Counted from the first letter of the stretch, positions 43,701 to 54,220 are shown. The stretch: 64,000 bases of DNA from Bedellia somnulentella (GCA_963576735.1 OY755173.1:15594873-15658872), one strand, 5' to 3'. The notes: a model not told the origin generated them from the sequence alone. Numbers and translations are program-made.

Positions 43701-44948
43701 CTGGCTCATGATGAGAAGAAGAACTACCCCAACAGTTTAGCTCCTTGTGTTCTCGAAGAATCGTTCTACATGGATGACTTGATCTATGGGGCACATTCAA
43801 TAGATGGTGCTAAACAAATACAATCAGATATGATAAGCCTCCTTAAGTCAGGCGGTTTTAATTTAAGAAAGTGGAAGTCTAATACACCCGAGTTACTACA
43901 ATCCGTAAAAGCAGACATAGACAATCAAGAAAATTTTGATTTCAAGCAGAATGAATCAACTAAAGCCTTAGGGCTTGGATGGAACCCACACACTGATAAT
44001 TTCACATTTCAATCTAAAGACTTTTCAGTGTGTGAACGACCAACCAAGAGAGTGCTTCTATCAGATATATCTAAGCTCTTTGACCCTCTCGGCTGGCTTG
44101 CCCCGCTTACCACTAAACTAAAAATACTATTTCAAGATGTGTGGAAAACCAACACACAGTGGGACGAGCCTGTTCCGCAACACATATGTGACGAGTGGAA
44201 TAAGATAAAGAGCAGTATAGAAATTATTAGTACCTATCAAGTACCCAGGTGGATTCAAACAGAAGAGAATGAAATATGTGAACTTCACGGTTTCTGCGAT
44301 GCCAGCACTAAAGCATATGCAGCCGTGGTTTATTGTAAAATTAAAAAAGCCACCGGAGTGACTATTACTTTAGTAGCAGCAAAAACTAAAGTAGTCCCGT
44401 TAAACAAAAGCACATCCTTGCCACGACTTGAGCTTTGCGGCGCTTTATTATTAGCCAAATTGATGGATAAAATTGTAAAAAGTCTGAGAAATTATACGGT
44501 GCAAGCCTATGGCTGGAGTGATTCCATGGCTGTGCTTGGTTGGCTTAGCGGGCCATCAGATCGTTGGAAGCCATTCGTTGCAAACCGCGTGACACAAGTT
44601 ACAACAATCATGCCGGCAGATACTTGGCGATACGTTAAATCAAAAGAAAATCCAGCTGACTGTGCAAGTCGGGGCCTCACCGCTATCCAACTAAAAGAAT
44701 TAAAGATGTGGTGGATGGGTCCGCAGTGGTTAACAACATTCGAACCTGAACCTTTAAATCAAATGTATAACACAAATGAAGAGCTTAAGAAAAATAAGCA
44801 AGTCAATGTAACAGTATCCTTCGAAAACAACGTCATAAAGCAGATTTTAAACAAGCAAAGTACAATAACAAGAGCGACTAGAATACTGGCCTGGGTACTG
44901 AGATTCACATACAGAACTGAAAATAGAAAAAAACCTGACTTTAGCTGA
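40785..44948 (+). CDS. BEL gag-protease-RT-RNase H polyprotein
   Basis: An ATG-initiated frame of 1387 residues. The gag part (1 to about 460) carries the family block PKIEIPVFNGSYNNWVSFKE near 234. Cysteine-rich knuckles follow: C468-x2-C471-x4-H476-x4-C481 and then CPNCLFDHQEKAC. The aspartic protease has D594 in LLDQGSQISII. The reverse transcriptase includes LRVVFNAS, FTADIEKMFRQI and the catalytic box YMDD at 995-998. RNase H has FCDAS (D1172), LPRLELCGALL and GWSDSMAVLGWL. The frame ends at a TGA at 44946-44948, just after a run of seven A, although pol sequence goes on in the frame one base further. The family expects one pol through to integrase, so this is read as a single-base length change rather than a natural stop. 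Expression in this copy is uncertain. Confidence 0.93.
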   Translation: MSSIKDFIDNQKDLFKSIESIFTNFKKDSPSRKTPEYIQRRIKTLDSYWEEYESKVDEILTSDLQLDAELNAFIKKELETVRVRYTTIRSAISNYDSPPFAELKLPEFIHDSTNEGVQSQPLEPRSSKSTITASKTEEQLRKQQSNFKAFHRTLKNIDLDSVSEKWELEDLLRCIQSRWNAIDNLHWELDSDLNGSNQEYEAMFSEYERNYEYIKKLISKKIWSVAHISQTTPKIEIPVFNGSYNNWVSFKELFQEAIHNNPSIPKATKMQLLKSKVKGEAEKLIQHLSISADNYETCWELLNHRYNNKKLVFTSYMNTLTNLPVIQQKSVAHIKRLHDTTHECVNAIKNLGVDITTWDPILVYLLSQKLDNESYSDYVESVKNPRELPILKEFLDFLEIKFTTLETSRCKQNVNISTQKYQVHLKQQSSNNRSQQPTSYKNAFLSSSKIKVQSPSTSKKVTSAKYHCALCNSFEHRIYFCKQFIDMPANMKLKTVKRLNLCPNCLFDHQEKACTSEKVCRECNQGHNSLLHEAFSQEGADRSNVTSAENKGNKVKSGSHASLQSGSYEVLLPTALLNIEAADGSSYTMRALLDQGSQISIITEKAAQRLMLPRKKCHGIISGVGDKESKCKGMITIKCLSTISSFTFETDVLIMNQLIKPLPNQSVAKPNWAYLDHIKLADPEFNISRPVDLLLGADVYSHILMDGVCKADSSLPVAQQTQLGWILSGNARTFHCNVVLNNLQDIQQFWETEEITSEQTDLSESDLMCLKYYQDTTIRRSDGRYEVRLPLKDNYQELLGQSRAKAMAQFYKLEQRLSKNQVTAVNYKLFIDEYLALGHMTPSMKDNNNITHCYLPHHCVTREESTTTKLRVVFNASQKTSTGVSLNEVMCRGPNLQQDIQSLIIKWRQFKFAFTADIEKMFRQIWINQEDQYLQMIFWRDSNKKQLQDFKLTTVTYGTKAAPFLAMRTLKQLAHDEKKNYPNSLAPCVLEESFYMDDLIYGAHSIDGAKQIQSDMISLLKSGGFNLRKWKSNTPELLQSVKADIDNQENFDFKQNESTKALGLGWNPHTDNFTFQSKDFSVCERPTKRVLLSDISKLFDPLGWLAPLTTKLKILFQDVWKTNTQWDEPVPQHICDEWNKIKSSIEIISTYQVPRWIQTEENEICELHGFCDASTKAYAAVVYCKIKKATGVTITLVAAKTKVVPLNKSTSLPRLELCGALLLAKLMDKIVKSLRNYTVQAYGWSDSMAVLGWLSGPSDRWKPFVANRVTQVTTIMPADTWRYVKSKENPADCASRGLTAIQLKELKMWWMGPQWLTTFEPEPLNQMYNTNEELKKNKQVNVTVSFENNVIKQILNKQSTITRATRILAWVLRFTYRTENRKKPDFS

Positions 44949-47900
44949 ACTTAAGACAGCCACGTCCCTCATAGTAAAATTCACACAAAGAGAAATATTT
45001 TTTAATGAAATAACAAACTTAAATGAAAATCAAAACGTAAGCAAGAAAAGTAAACTTAGTATTTTCAATCCATTTTTAGATGTAGATGGAATTATTAGAA
45101 TAGGTGGCAGGCTCCAAAATGCCGCATTGGATCCGGAAATGAAACACCCAGCTATTATCCCCAATAATACAAGACTTGCAGATCTCATCATTGATCAGGC
45201 TCACAAGTCCACATATCACGGAGGAGCGCGATTAACCACCGCCTTTGTCAGACGCAAATATTGGGTTATTGGTGGATACAACGCAGTCAAAAAACGCATT
45301 CGGCTATGTGTCATATGCAAGAAACAGAACCCTACGTTTACTCCACAAATAATGGGAAATTTGCCAGAACCAAGAGTAAATATCTCTCGCCCTTTCAAAA
45401 AAGTGGGCGTGGACTTTACAGGGCACATTTTTGTCAAATCCAACAAGGGCCGCGGAATAAAAACAACAAAGGGCTATATATCTGTGTTCGTGTGCATGGC
45501 CACTAAGGCTGTACATTTGGAATTGGTCTCGGACTTATCGACCTCTGCATTCATGGCAGCACTAAGAAGAATGGCAGCCCGAAGAGGAACACCAAGTGAC
45601 ATTTATAGCGATAATGGTACGAATTTTGTCGGCTCTAGTCGCGTACTACAACAAGAGTATCGCGAAATAATCAAATCTATTAATGAAGATATGCATCCCG
45701 AGTTAAATGACATGAATATCAAGTTTCATTTCAATTCACCATCATGGCCTTCGGGAAATGGTCTTTTTGAGGCCGCAGTGAAGAGCGTCAAATTTCATCT
45801 CAAAAGAGTCATCGGAGAGCAGAAACTCACATTTGAAGAATACTCCACTCTGCTTACCAAGGTAGAGGCGTGCTTAAATTCAAGACCACTGTGTGCACTA
45901 ACTGAAGATCCGAATGACTTAGACGTACTCACTCCGTCACACTTTCTATCTAGTGGACCGACGCTAACCATACATAATACGGAAACAGATCTCAGAACAA
46001 GATGGCACTTAACCCAAAAAATTGTGAATGATGTTTGGCGTCGTTGGCGAGATGAATATTTGAGCAACCTATCAATAAGAAGCAAGTGGAGGCAGCCACA
46101 AGCAAATATTAAAATCAATGACGTCGTCATAATAAAAGAAGACAACCTTCCACCAGGCAAATGGTATCTAGGTCGGGTATTGGAATTACATCCTGGTACA
46201 GATGGTTATGTCCGAGTTGTGACCGTAAAGACAAAAAATGGCATATTGAGAAGACCAATCCTCAAACTCTGTGTCTTACCCGTTCATCAGTCAGAAACAC
46301 AAATAAAACCAGTTAAGGAAGACATTCCTGAGCCACAACCAAAATCAGTTTCAAGATCAAGGAAAACAGTAGGATTTGTCTTATCTTCATTATTAACATT
46401 ATGTTTAGTACTTCTGTCAACCCCGCCCTCAGAATGCGCCTACAACATGACAACACTCCAAAACAATAATAGCGTATACTTCGATCGCATTACAGACATG
46501 CAATTGATAAGAGATAAATGGCGCTTAATTGTGTTTTACGATACTCAACCTTATCGAGACGGTAACATGGCTCTTCAAAGGTACATAACCTACCTAAACA
46601 ATTTATGTATGAAAATAAAAGACTCGTCGCACTGTGAAGGTATTATGTTGCAGCTTAATCATGAGGTAGCCGAACTCGAATACAATAATAATATCATAAC
46701 TAATCATAATGGCGACACCTCGTCTAGCAGTCACCGGCAGCGACGCGGCCTTATCGATGTAATTGGATACGCAGCAAATAGTTTGTTTGGTGTACTTGAT
46801 GCTCGTTTTGCCGAACAATATGAACGAGATATAAATCTTGTTAAAGAAAATCAGAAACATTTGGCCTCGCTTTGGAAAAACAGTACTTCAATAGTTGAGG
46901 CTGAGTTTAACATGTTAAAACGTACGGAAAGTGTGATCGATAAGCACCACAAATTTATAACCCGAAAATTCAATACCTTAGATAAATCAGTATATCAGAT
47001 GCAAAGCAACATGCAAAATCTATCGATCATGAACGACTTTATAACCACCGCTATGATTGCAAATAATATTGTATCTACATTGAACAAAATACAGCTTACA
47101 CTACTTGATACTGTAACTAATATTTATAATGGAAAGTTCAACTTTCACCTTATTACCCCTGATCAGTTGAGACACGAGTTGGGAACTATTACAGAACAGC
47201 TACCGAAAGACCTCTCCTTACCTATAATGAAAACAGACAGCTTATCAGAAATATATAATTTATTGGAAGTTCGAGCCCGGGTAACCACAAGATACATTAT
47301 ATTTGAAATCCTGATTCCACTCATCGGTGACGACTTGTATGAGATATCAAGAATCATACCTATTCCACGCTTACTAGACCACAACAAAGAAATTGCGATA
47401 GTACCAGTGTCAGAGTATGTTGCCGTAAACCTCAGACAAGACTCATTCATAGATATCACTGAACAAGATATAAAAGCTTGCATACATAAAAACCCCGAAA
47501 TCTTACTATGCAACGTCAAAAACAGAATTTATTATATCAAGGACGATAAGAGTTTCTGCAAAAAGAATCCCTATTTCAAATCATGTGAAACTATTACCAA
47601 GTCATGCGAGAACAGGTGGATAGAACTGACAAAATTAAACAAATATTTTTATTTTTATTGCGAACCAACCCATATAAAGCTAGTATGCGACGATCATATC
47701 ACCCAGGTGCAACTGAAAAATTACGGATTTTTTAACATCGATCAAGGATGCATTATTAAATCAGCGGATTTCTTTTTATATTCTCACAGATTAGAGATCA
47801 GCAAAATGACCGTAAGCTCAAAAATAAAAATACCGGAAATTTCACAAATCAACCACATCATAAATGTATCCATACCAGATGGTTCAGTTACTGAAGATCA

Positions 47901-48339
47901 ATTAGAACTTAACCCACATTCTCGTCAAATGAAAGAGATCGAAGAGAAAATCAAAACCATGCAGAAGAGTCAGCCGTTATTAGAAGGGATGGCCTCTCAT
48001 ACCATCCATCACTACGCTGCAATCTATACGATGTACGCGCTGCTAGCAGTGATAGCCATAGCGTTGGCATACCGCCGTCTCCGCGTGCGGGCCGGCGCGC
48101 CGCCAGCCGGCTCCTCGCCGCCACCCGCGCCCCGCGCACCGCCCGCTGCAACGCACAGCACCCCAGTGCCATCCAGCAGTGACAAGTGTAGTGTTTATAG
48201 TGAAGTGAACGACTTTGATCGAAAATCTGCCAAAAACCTAAGCACGAAATCGGCAATCGTAGAAAGCAAACGATCTAGAAAAAATTTAGGGTCATCACCA
48301 GTACTAAACCAAGTTTCGTTCGTGTCAAAGGATGTTTAA
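44949..48339 (+). CDS. BEL integrase fused in frame to F-like envelope
   Basis: Coding sequence is open from just after the break near 44930 to the stop at 48339. Residue numbers here count from 45127. The integrase has an HHCC region (H26, H31, C62, C65) and the catalytic acids D96, D162 and E215. Without any stop the frame continues into an envelope-like region. This has a hydrophobic segment at about 415-438 (signal or anchor) and a furin-type site RQRR at 537-540 followed by a hydrophobic glycine-started segment as in class I fusion peptides. A cysteine-rich part follows at about 800-880. A membrane segment lies at about 962-985, then a GC-rich-coded tail full of proline and alanine. The site, fusion segment and order resemble the F-type envelope of baculoviruses and errantiviruses. 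A spliced env mRNA is likely but no splice site was fixed. Confidence 0.85.
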
Positions 48340-48553
48340 TAGTACTAAGTTGTCAGTTCGTTCAGCTGCAACTAGTAAAATATTACAATATAAACAATAT
48401 AGTGCATATTTTAGTTTAGCGTTACTTACTAACACAAACATTAATTTTGAATCAGAATATGTCGATCATGATGTACCACAATCATTTGCACCTCATAAGC
48501 CATCATTATAGTTTTATCACTACTACTAACCCCATTTCTCCCGCCCGGGAAGA

Positions 48554-48772
48554 TGTACGAGTTAGGTCGTACAGAAGCGTGCGTCAGCATTTTACTTCAT
48601 CTATTAGTTTTATTTAATTAGTTATTCAGTTCGTTTATAGCTATCAAGACAGCTACGCGTGCTCATCAGTTATCAGTTACATTTAAGTTATTCTTCATTA
48701 ATACAGTTTTCATTTACTATCAGTTTATCATTTTATTATATTATCAGTCTCATAATCGGGAGCAGCCCGAAC
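48554..48772 (+). repeat. BEL 3' LTR
   Basis: Same 219 bases as the 5' LTR with one difference. The sequence between env and this LTR (48340-48553) ends in tctcccgcccgggaaga, which is not a typical purine tract. Confidence 0.9.
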
Positions 48773-49450
48773 TTTTAAAATAGAATTTATTATTTGTGAG
48801 TAACTTGCTCCGGGCATACAAGTATTTAAGATACATTGGTCTAATTCTTTGTTTAAATGATGGCCAATGTTAACACCAAGAGAATCGGAGAAGACTAAAG
48901 TCCTCTGAGTCGACACACCTCTATTGTAAGCAAAAGTGCGCTGAACCATATTATTTCTATTTTCAGGGGATACATCATTTATGACAGTACTTACACTTTC
49001 ACACTTATTGCAAAAACCAGAAAGTGTTTCTACTGTTTTGATATTTTCATTACTTAACTCTATGATTTCTTCTAAACCTTCTATGTAGCTTTGCATCTCT
49101 AAGTGGCTGTTATGATACTTTAATGTAATATCTTGAAGAGATTTTTCCAATTCTATAATCCTATTACTATCATGGCTAAGTTTAACTTTATTATTGTCTA
49201 GAGAAAGTTCATAATCACTACATAGTTTTTCTAGCCTATTTAACTTAAACTTCATCTCATGATGTTGACTACACCTTAGTTTATTAAGTTTTTTTACATG
49301 ATTTCTTACAATTCTTTTAAGTTTAAGGTATTTCTTTAACTTTTTTGAACCTTTTATGTTCACAATAGGTAGGGGTTTTTTTTCTTTTACCGGAGTAGTT
49401 AAGTCTATAGTTGGCATATGAATAATGCTATCATACATTTGCTGTAGCAT
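48773..49450 (-). pseudogene. SGNH-type LINE, coiled-coil and esterase part
   Basis: On the minus strand, a lysine-rich start (SKKLKKYLKLKRIVRNHVKK), a long coiled coil (NRLEKLCSDYELSLDN through LEMQSYIEGLEEIIELS), a short cysteine pair and then TLVFSDSLGVNIGHHLN. The last has the D-S order of the first block of SGNH/GDSL hydrolases. The frame is cut by the BEL LTR at 48772 right after SQIINSILK and resumes beyond BEL at about 40287 with YDSNTTLVILIGSSN. Coiled coil plus esterase is known in first proteins of CR1-group LINEs. The element starts at 49450, 5'-truncated, next to the aaggtt duplication. Confidence 0.7.
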
Positions 49451-50318
49451 AAGGTTCGTGAAGTTGTAAAACCTCCCGTGCAGCTCCTTCTCTTTCCATA
49501 CGGACTCCCGATCAGAGGTGCTAAGTACCTCCGGGGTTCGCCAATCCTGTGAGACCAACGATAAGAGAGTCAGTCCTTTATCACTAGCGACCACCTCTTC
49601 CCGAATACTATCATCCGTCATCGTCAAAAAATGGTTTCTGAGGTTGCTTACCTCGCGGTTGTGTATGGTTTTGGCACTCAAGAGGCCTCGACCACCACAC
49701 TTCCGCGGGACATACAATCTCATAACCAACGACCTCGGATGATGCATTCGATGAGAGGTCATCGTAGTGCGGACTCGTCTGTCCAGAGCGTCAAGTTCGG
49801 TCTGAGTCCATCTGAGCACGCCAAATGTGTACATCAGTACAGGCATGACCCAGGAGTTAATAGCTCGGATTTTATTAACGCCTGATTAGTAGCTAGCACA
49901 CTTTTCAGGCGTTCATAAAACTCCTCGCAAACACCCTGTTTCACGTCTGCCACCTTCACACCGATGGTTTGTGACATGCCCAGATGTTTCAGCCTCGGAG
50001 GGTGCCCTCAAATGATTGGTGCCGACATCGACACCATCAGAGTGCACGACATGCCCTTTCTCGACATGAATGACTGCACACTTATCGACCCCGAGCTCCA
50101 TCTTGACAAAATCACTGAAATCATTAGTGATCGTCAGTAGCTCCGCCAATCTGCCAGCCGTGGGGGCGTAAAGCTTCAGGTCATCCATGTAAAGGAGATG
50201 AGGCAAGCGTGGTCCGCCTCTCCGAAACTGAAAGCCTGTCCCCGAATTCTCCAAGAGTGTACTTAGAGGATTCAGGGCCAAGCAAAACCAAACTGGACTC
50301 AGGCAATCGCCCTGGAAA
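49451..50318 (-). pseudogene. Dong/R4-like LINE copy 1, 5' part
   Basis: From IFQGDCLSPVWFCLALNPLS (motif B, about 50310) through LLYMDDLKLYAP (motif C) to ELHGRFY. It is broken by a frame change near 49990, by small deletions and by the LINE insertion at aaggtt. The 5' end is truncated at 50318 and abuts attattattataataatt, so this copy, like its 3' part at 36683, is bounded by a TTA repeat. Confidence 0.85.
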
Positions 50319-50554
50319 ATATTATTATTATAATAATTATCATCGTCTATTGACTTAGAGATAAATAATTTATTACGTTTGGTAATCGGTAACATCATAT
50401 TTATAGCGAGTATCCACATGGAAACCATATAAATAAGGTGTCCAAAATTAATCATCTTTTCGTATGTTACGGAGCTTTTATCATTTAACTAAGAAAATAG
50501 TTGGCAGAGCAAAATATGGTGAAAATTATTGTGACCTTTCTACATACATCCATA

Positions 50555-52600
50555 CATATACTCACGCCATTAGTTCCCATTGGGGTAGGCAGAAAATATC
50601 GATCGCCACTTCGTACGATCCTGACAAACCTCTCTAGCTTCGTTTACATCCATCAATATTTTCATACATGCTCTTTTATTCCTCATACTACGGACGCCCG
50701 TTTTTTTAATTTCTCTCTCAATTTGGTCCCAGTGTGTTCTCCGGGGTCGTCCTCTACTAACATTACCATCCACACTAGCTCTATAGATCCCTTTTACCAA
50801 TTCTCTATCATCCATCCTCTCTATGTGACCAAACCATCTCAACATTCCTTTTTCTCTCTTTCCTGCAAATTCATCTTTCACACCACACTTTTCACGAATA
50901 ACACTATTTCTCACTCGGTTACATAATCTAACATAAATAAAAAACTGAGGGACCTCATCTCTGCTGCATTCACTCTGCTTTCATGCTTTTTCTGCCACAC
51001 CCAACATTCGCTTCAATACATAAGCGTAGGAACAAAAACAGAATCATGCACAGCCATTCGGGCCTTTTCAGACACCGATTAACTGGTCAATAGGCTATTC
51101 ATTGCTCCAATTACCGCATTACCCTTTTTCACTCTTCTTTAAATGTCTTCAGCACATTTTCCATCCTTTGTAAACAAACTTCCCAGATATGCAAACTCCT
51201 TCACCTGTTCCACATCTTTACCATCAATCGCAATCACGTACATCTACATTCACCCTCAATCCCTTACTTACAAAAGACTCACATGCAATATTCATCATCT
51301 CTTGCAACTCTTCAGCCGATGATGCAAGTAGCACTTGATCGTCAGCATACAAGAGGCATTTAATGATGAATCCACCCAATTTTACGACCGATTTCTGAAT
51401 TGAGTATTCCAGCCGAGAACAACTTAAGTATCGTTCTGTCGCATTGAAATCTTAACAACTGAATGAGACAAAACGATACTTAAGTCGTTCTCAGCTTGAA
51501 TACTCAATTCAGAAATCGGGCGTTAGTCCATAATCACTTTCGCGCAACTCTGTCAAACAGTCTTCTATGAACAAATTGAAGAACCACGTAGAAGCTACAC
51601 ATCCCTGTCGGACACCCCTAGAGATTCCGAACCAGTCAGTGTTTTCCCCGTTTACTCTTAAACATGCACTAGAATCGTCATAGAGTGATACCAATACACG
51701 TATAAGTTGACTCCCCAAACCGAACTCGGATAACACCCCCCATAAACACTTTCTTACCACCCTATCATACGCCTTCTCTAAATCAATGAAGGAGCAATAC
51801 ACCTTTCGGTTCTTAGCTAAGAACTTTTCGGTGATGCTCCTTAGAGAGAAGATTTGATCCATATATCCCATTCCTTTCCTAAATCCCGCTTGCACATCCC
51901 ATATTTTCTAATCAGTTTCATTCGTCACTCTTTCTATCAGTACCTTAGCATACAATTTACCAACAATGCTGAGTAAGCTGATGCCGCGGTAGTTTTTAGC
52001 TTCTTTGTGTGACCCCTTTCCTTTATATAGAGGCACAATCACCGCCTTGCACCAGTCTCGTGGAACTTTGCTACTTGACCAGCATTTTCGGAAAAGGAAG
52101 TACAACCAAGAAGCCACCAACCCTTTACCAGCCCTCAGCATTTCGATAGTAATCCTATCATACCCTGTCGCCTTCCCTACTTTCATACTTTTTATTGCTT
52201 TAATTATTTCTTCCTCTCACTGTCACTGAAATCACCCATCTCTTCGTTCCAATCAACATTACTGTCGATCGGCGAAGAAACGGATGCATCCTCTTTTTCA
52301 AACAGTCCCTCAAAATAATTCTTCCATACCCGTTTCATGCTACTTTCGTCCGTCGCCAATTCACCCTGTTCATCTCTTATTACACTCAGTCTCGTGTTTT
52401 GGGAAACTCCCTTTTCTTTCCGGATATATTTACAGAATAACTTTTGGTTATTCCGGAAATTATCAAAAAGTTTCCTCTCACACAATTCTTGCAAATCCCG
52501 CTTTTTCTTCTCTATTTTCTTTTTTACCTCATTCTTATATTCACATTCTTATATTATATTCTTATATTCTTATATTCACTCTCTTATATTCATCTTCACT
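50555..52600 (-). pseudogene. RTE-like LINE, decayed second copy
   Basis: Same family and orientation as 16050-18034. Recognisable pieces from 5' to 3': ELCERKLFDNFRNNQKLF (52490), MKVGKATGYDRI (52186), QAGFRKGMGYMDQIFSLRSI (51893), FIDLEKAYDRVVRKCLW, GVRQGCVAST, and near the 3' end GMLRWFGHIERMDD and GRPRRTHWDQIE. The 3' tail is at about 50575. It is broken by several frame changes (about 52200, 51905, 51250, 50935) and by the 138-bp MITE at 51385. From 52540 leftward on the minus strand it degenerates into tatattctta repeats. Confidence 0.8.
51385..51522. mobile_element. 138-bp palindromic MITE, copy 2
   Basis: Same length and nearly the same sequence as 3974-4111. Ends cgaccgatttctgaattgag and ctcaattcagaaatcgggcg; flanks TTA on both sides (51382-51384 and 51523-51525). 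It interrupts the LINE reading frame. Confidence 0.85.
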
Positions 52601-52639
52601 TTTCTGCACTACGAGGGGCATGCCAAAAGAAACTAGATA

Positions 52640-52805
52640 CTCAAAAAGTATAAAATTTATTCTTTATAGCTTTTTGCCCGCGACTACGTCCGCGTGGACT
52701 ACATTTTTTGCATCCGGTTTACATCCAAAATACCAAAACTCTATCTTTACTTCTGTTTTTTTTTATATTTATATTCCCGTGGGATTTGCAATAAATATAA
52801 AGAAC
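52640..52805 (+). repeat. Unassigned dispersed-repeat-like segment
   Basis: Contains gcccgcgactacgtccgcgt and cccgtgggatttgc, a phrase pair that looks like part of an insect dispersed repeat. No ends or coding content were found. Confidence 0.3.
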
Positions 52806-53392
52806 ATTGAGACTTTTTAAGTGATTATTGGGCGATGCAGTTGGAGACCCATTTGACTACCTTTTCCCCATTCAACTTCCAAAAGTGGATAAAGAATTCG
52901 GTATGCAAAGTTTTTTTATTGTATCTATTAGATATTTTTATTCGATAGCAAACCCGAAAATAAAAGACTAATTTGAATATTTTTCATTTAAAATTACTTA
53001 TTTGAAAGTAATGATTTTTTTAAGATTGTTCGATTTTTGTACTTAATGACGTCATCGATTGACAGAATCATGTAGCGACATGCAAATAATGTGAAATGTT
53101 TAACAAAAATGTTGCTGATTGCAAAACTTTTCACGAATTTGTGATCACAAATGAAATAATTACGATATTATTCTAAACAAACCTATGATTCTCGATATTT
53201 TATTAATAAACTGCAAAAACGAACGCTTTATTTCATTTGATTTCAAGAAAATATTGTTTTAAAACATAATATCTCGAAATGGTTTTGTAATCAGCGTCAC
53301 TTTTATAAAACTTTGCATACCGAATTACTATCTCTGAAGCTGTGGCTACCCTTTTTTGGGATTTATAGCCGTCAGTATATACTCATGATTGA
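52806..53392 (+). repeat. SINE-A fragment split by a MITE
   Basis: Left piece 52806-52898 (ttattgggcgatgcagttgg, caacttccaaaagtgg) and right piece 53323-53392 (gaagctgtggctaccc, gggatttatagccgtcagta) join into one 5'-truncated SINE-A. The inserted element lies between two copies of aatt. Confidence 0.7.
52899..53322. mobile_element. 424-bp MITE inserted in SINE-A
   Basis: Inverted ends cggtatgcaaagttttt and ataaaactttgcataccg. The host sequence aatt lies on both sides (52895-52898 and 53323-53326); because aatt is its own complement it could also belong to the inverted ends. AT-rich interior, no transposase. Confidence 0.75.
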
Positions 53393-53539
53393 TTGATGGA
53401 TGAATTTCATATATTCCTTTTTGTAGTTGTTATATCTGTCAATCGCATCAAGTTTCAAATTTCTAGATACAGTATATTTATAGATAAAAAATCTGTATAC
53501 TATATTTCAATACCTTAGGGGGTGAGTTCCAATAAACCT

Positions 53540-54220
53540 TTTTAATTGTTCATAAAAGTCAGTATATGGTATTTGGATCTGGTCGTGGGCGGTATGTTAG
53601 TGAGGTACCAGCTATTAGGTTGGATGGCGCTAGCTTAGTGCAGGTGCAGTCATTTAAGTACCTAGGTCATGTTCTGACGTATGATCTGAAGGATGACTGC
53701 GATATTGAAAGAGAGCGTAGGGCTTTGTCTGTCCAAGCAAGTATGATCGCTCGCAGGTTTGCACGGTGTTCAGTTGAGGTTAAGGTAACGCTATTTAGAG
53801 CTTACTGCACGTCACTTTACACCTGCAGCCTGTGGCGTGATTATACGCAACGGGCATACGGGGCCCTGCGTATCCAATTTAATAATTGTTTCCGGGTGTT
53901 GGTGGGGCTGCCCCGCTTCTGTAGCGCATCAGGGATGTTCGCAGACGCGCACTTAGACTGTTTTTATGCGACAATGCGTAAGCCGTGCGCCTCCTTGGTG
54001 CGCCGGGTGCGGGACAGCCCCAACCCAATACTAGGTGTGATCGGGGCGAGGTTAGATTGTCCCTATATGCGACACTGTTGTGCCCTCCATGCTCCCTGTG
54101 TTAAAAAGGATAGGGCTTTGTAAATATATTATGTGTATATTAAGTTATGTTTTTCCTAACATAGTATGTAAGCCTTTACTAACACTAATGTGAGTCTTTG
54201 TTACTTGAATATACATTTTT
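53540..54220 (+). pseudogene. 3' fragment of another LINE
   Basis: The frame 53566-54123 encodes the post-catalytic end of a LINE reverse transcriptase: VQSFKYLGHVLTYDL, DIERERRALSVQASMIARRF, VTLFRAYCTSLYTCSLWRDY and FNNCFRVLVGLPRFCSASGMF. It differs from all other LINEs in the window. A 100-base 3' untranslated part ends at a TTA repeat where Dong copy 2 begins. The clade was not determined. Confidence 0.7.

Larger units (their letters stand above)
40289..48772 (+). mobile_element. BEL/Pao LTR element with envelope gene
   Basis: An 8484-base element with 219-base LTRs, gag, protease, reverse transcriptase, RNase H, integrase and an envelope-like region. This is the layout of insect Belpaoviridae members that have acquired an env gene. 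It sits inside the SGNH-type LINE, in the opposite orientation. The LTRs differ at one position by eye, so it is young. No target duplication is visible (attgtg on the left, ttttaa on the right). Pol is interrupted once, near 44930; otherwise all domains look intact. Confidence 0.92.

Noticed and set aside
44925..44945. Programmed -1 frameshift at the A run of BEL pol
   Set aside because: The continuing frame is reached by a +1, not a -1, change, and the position between RNase H and integrase is not a usual recoding site.
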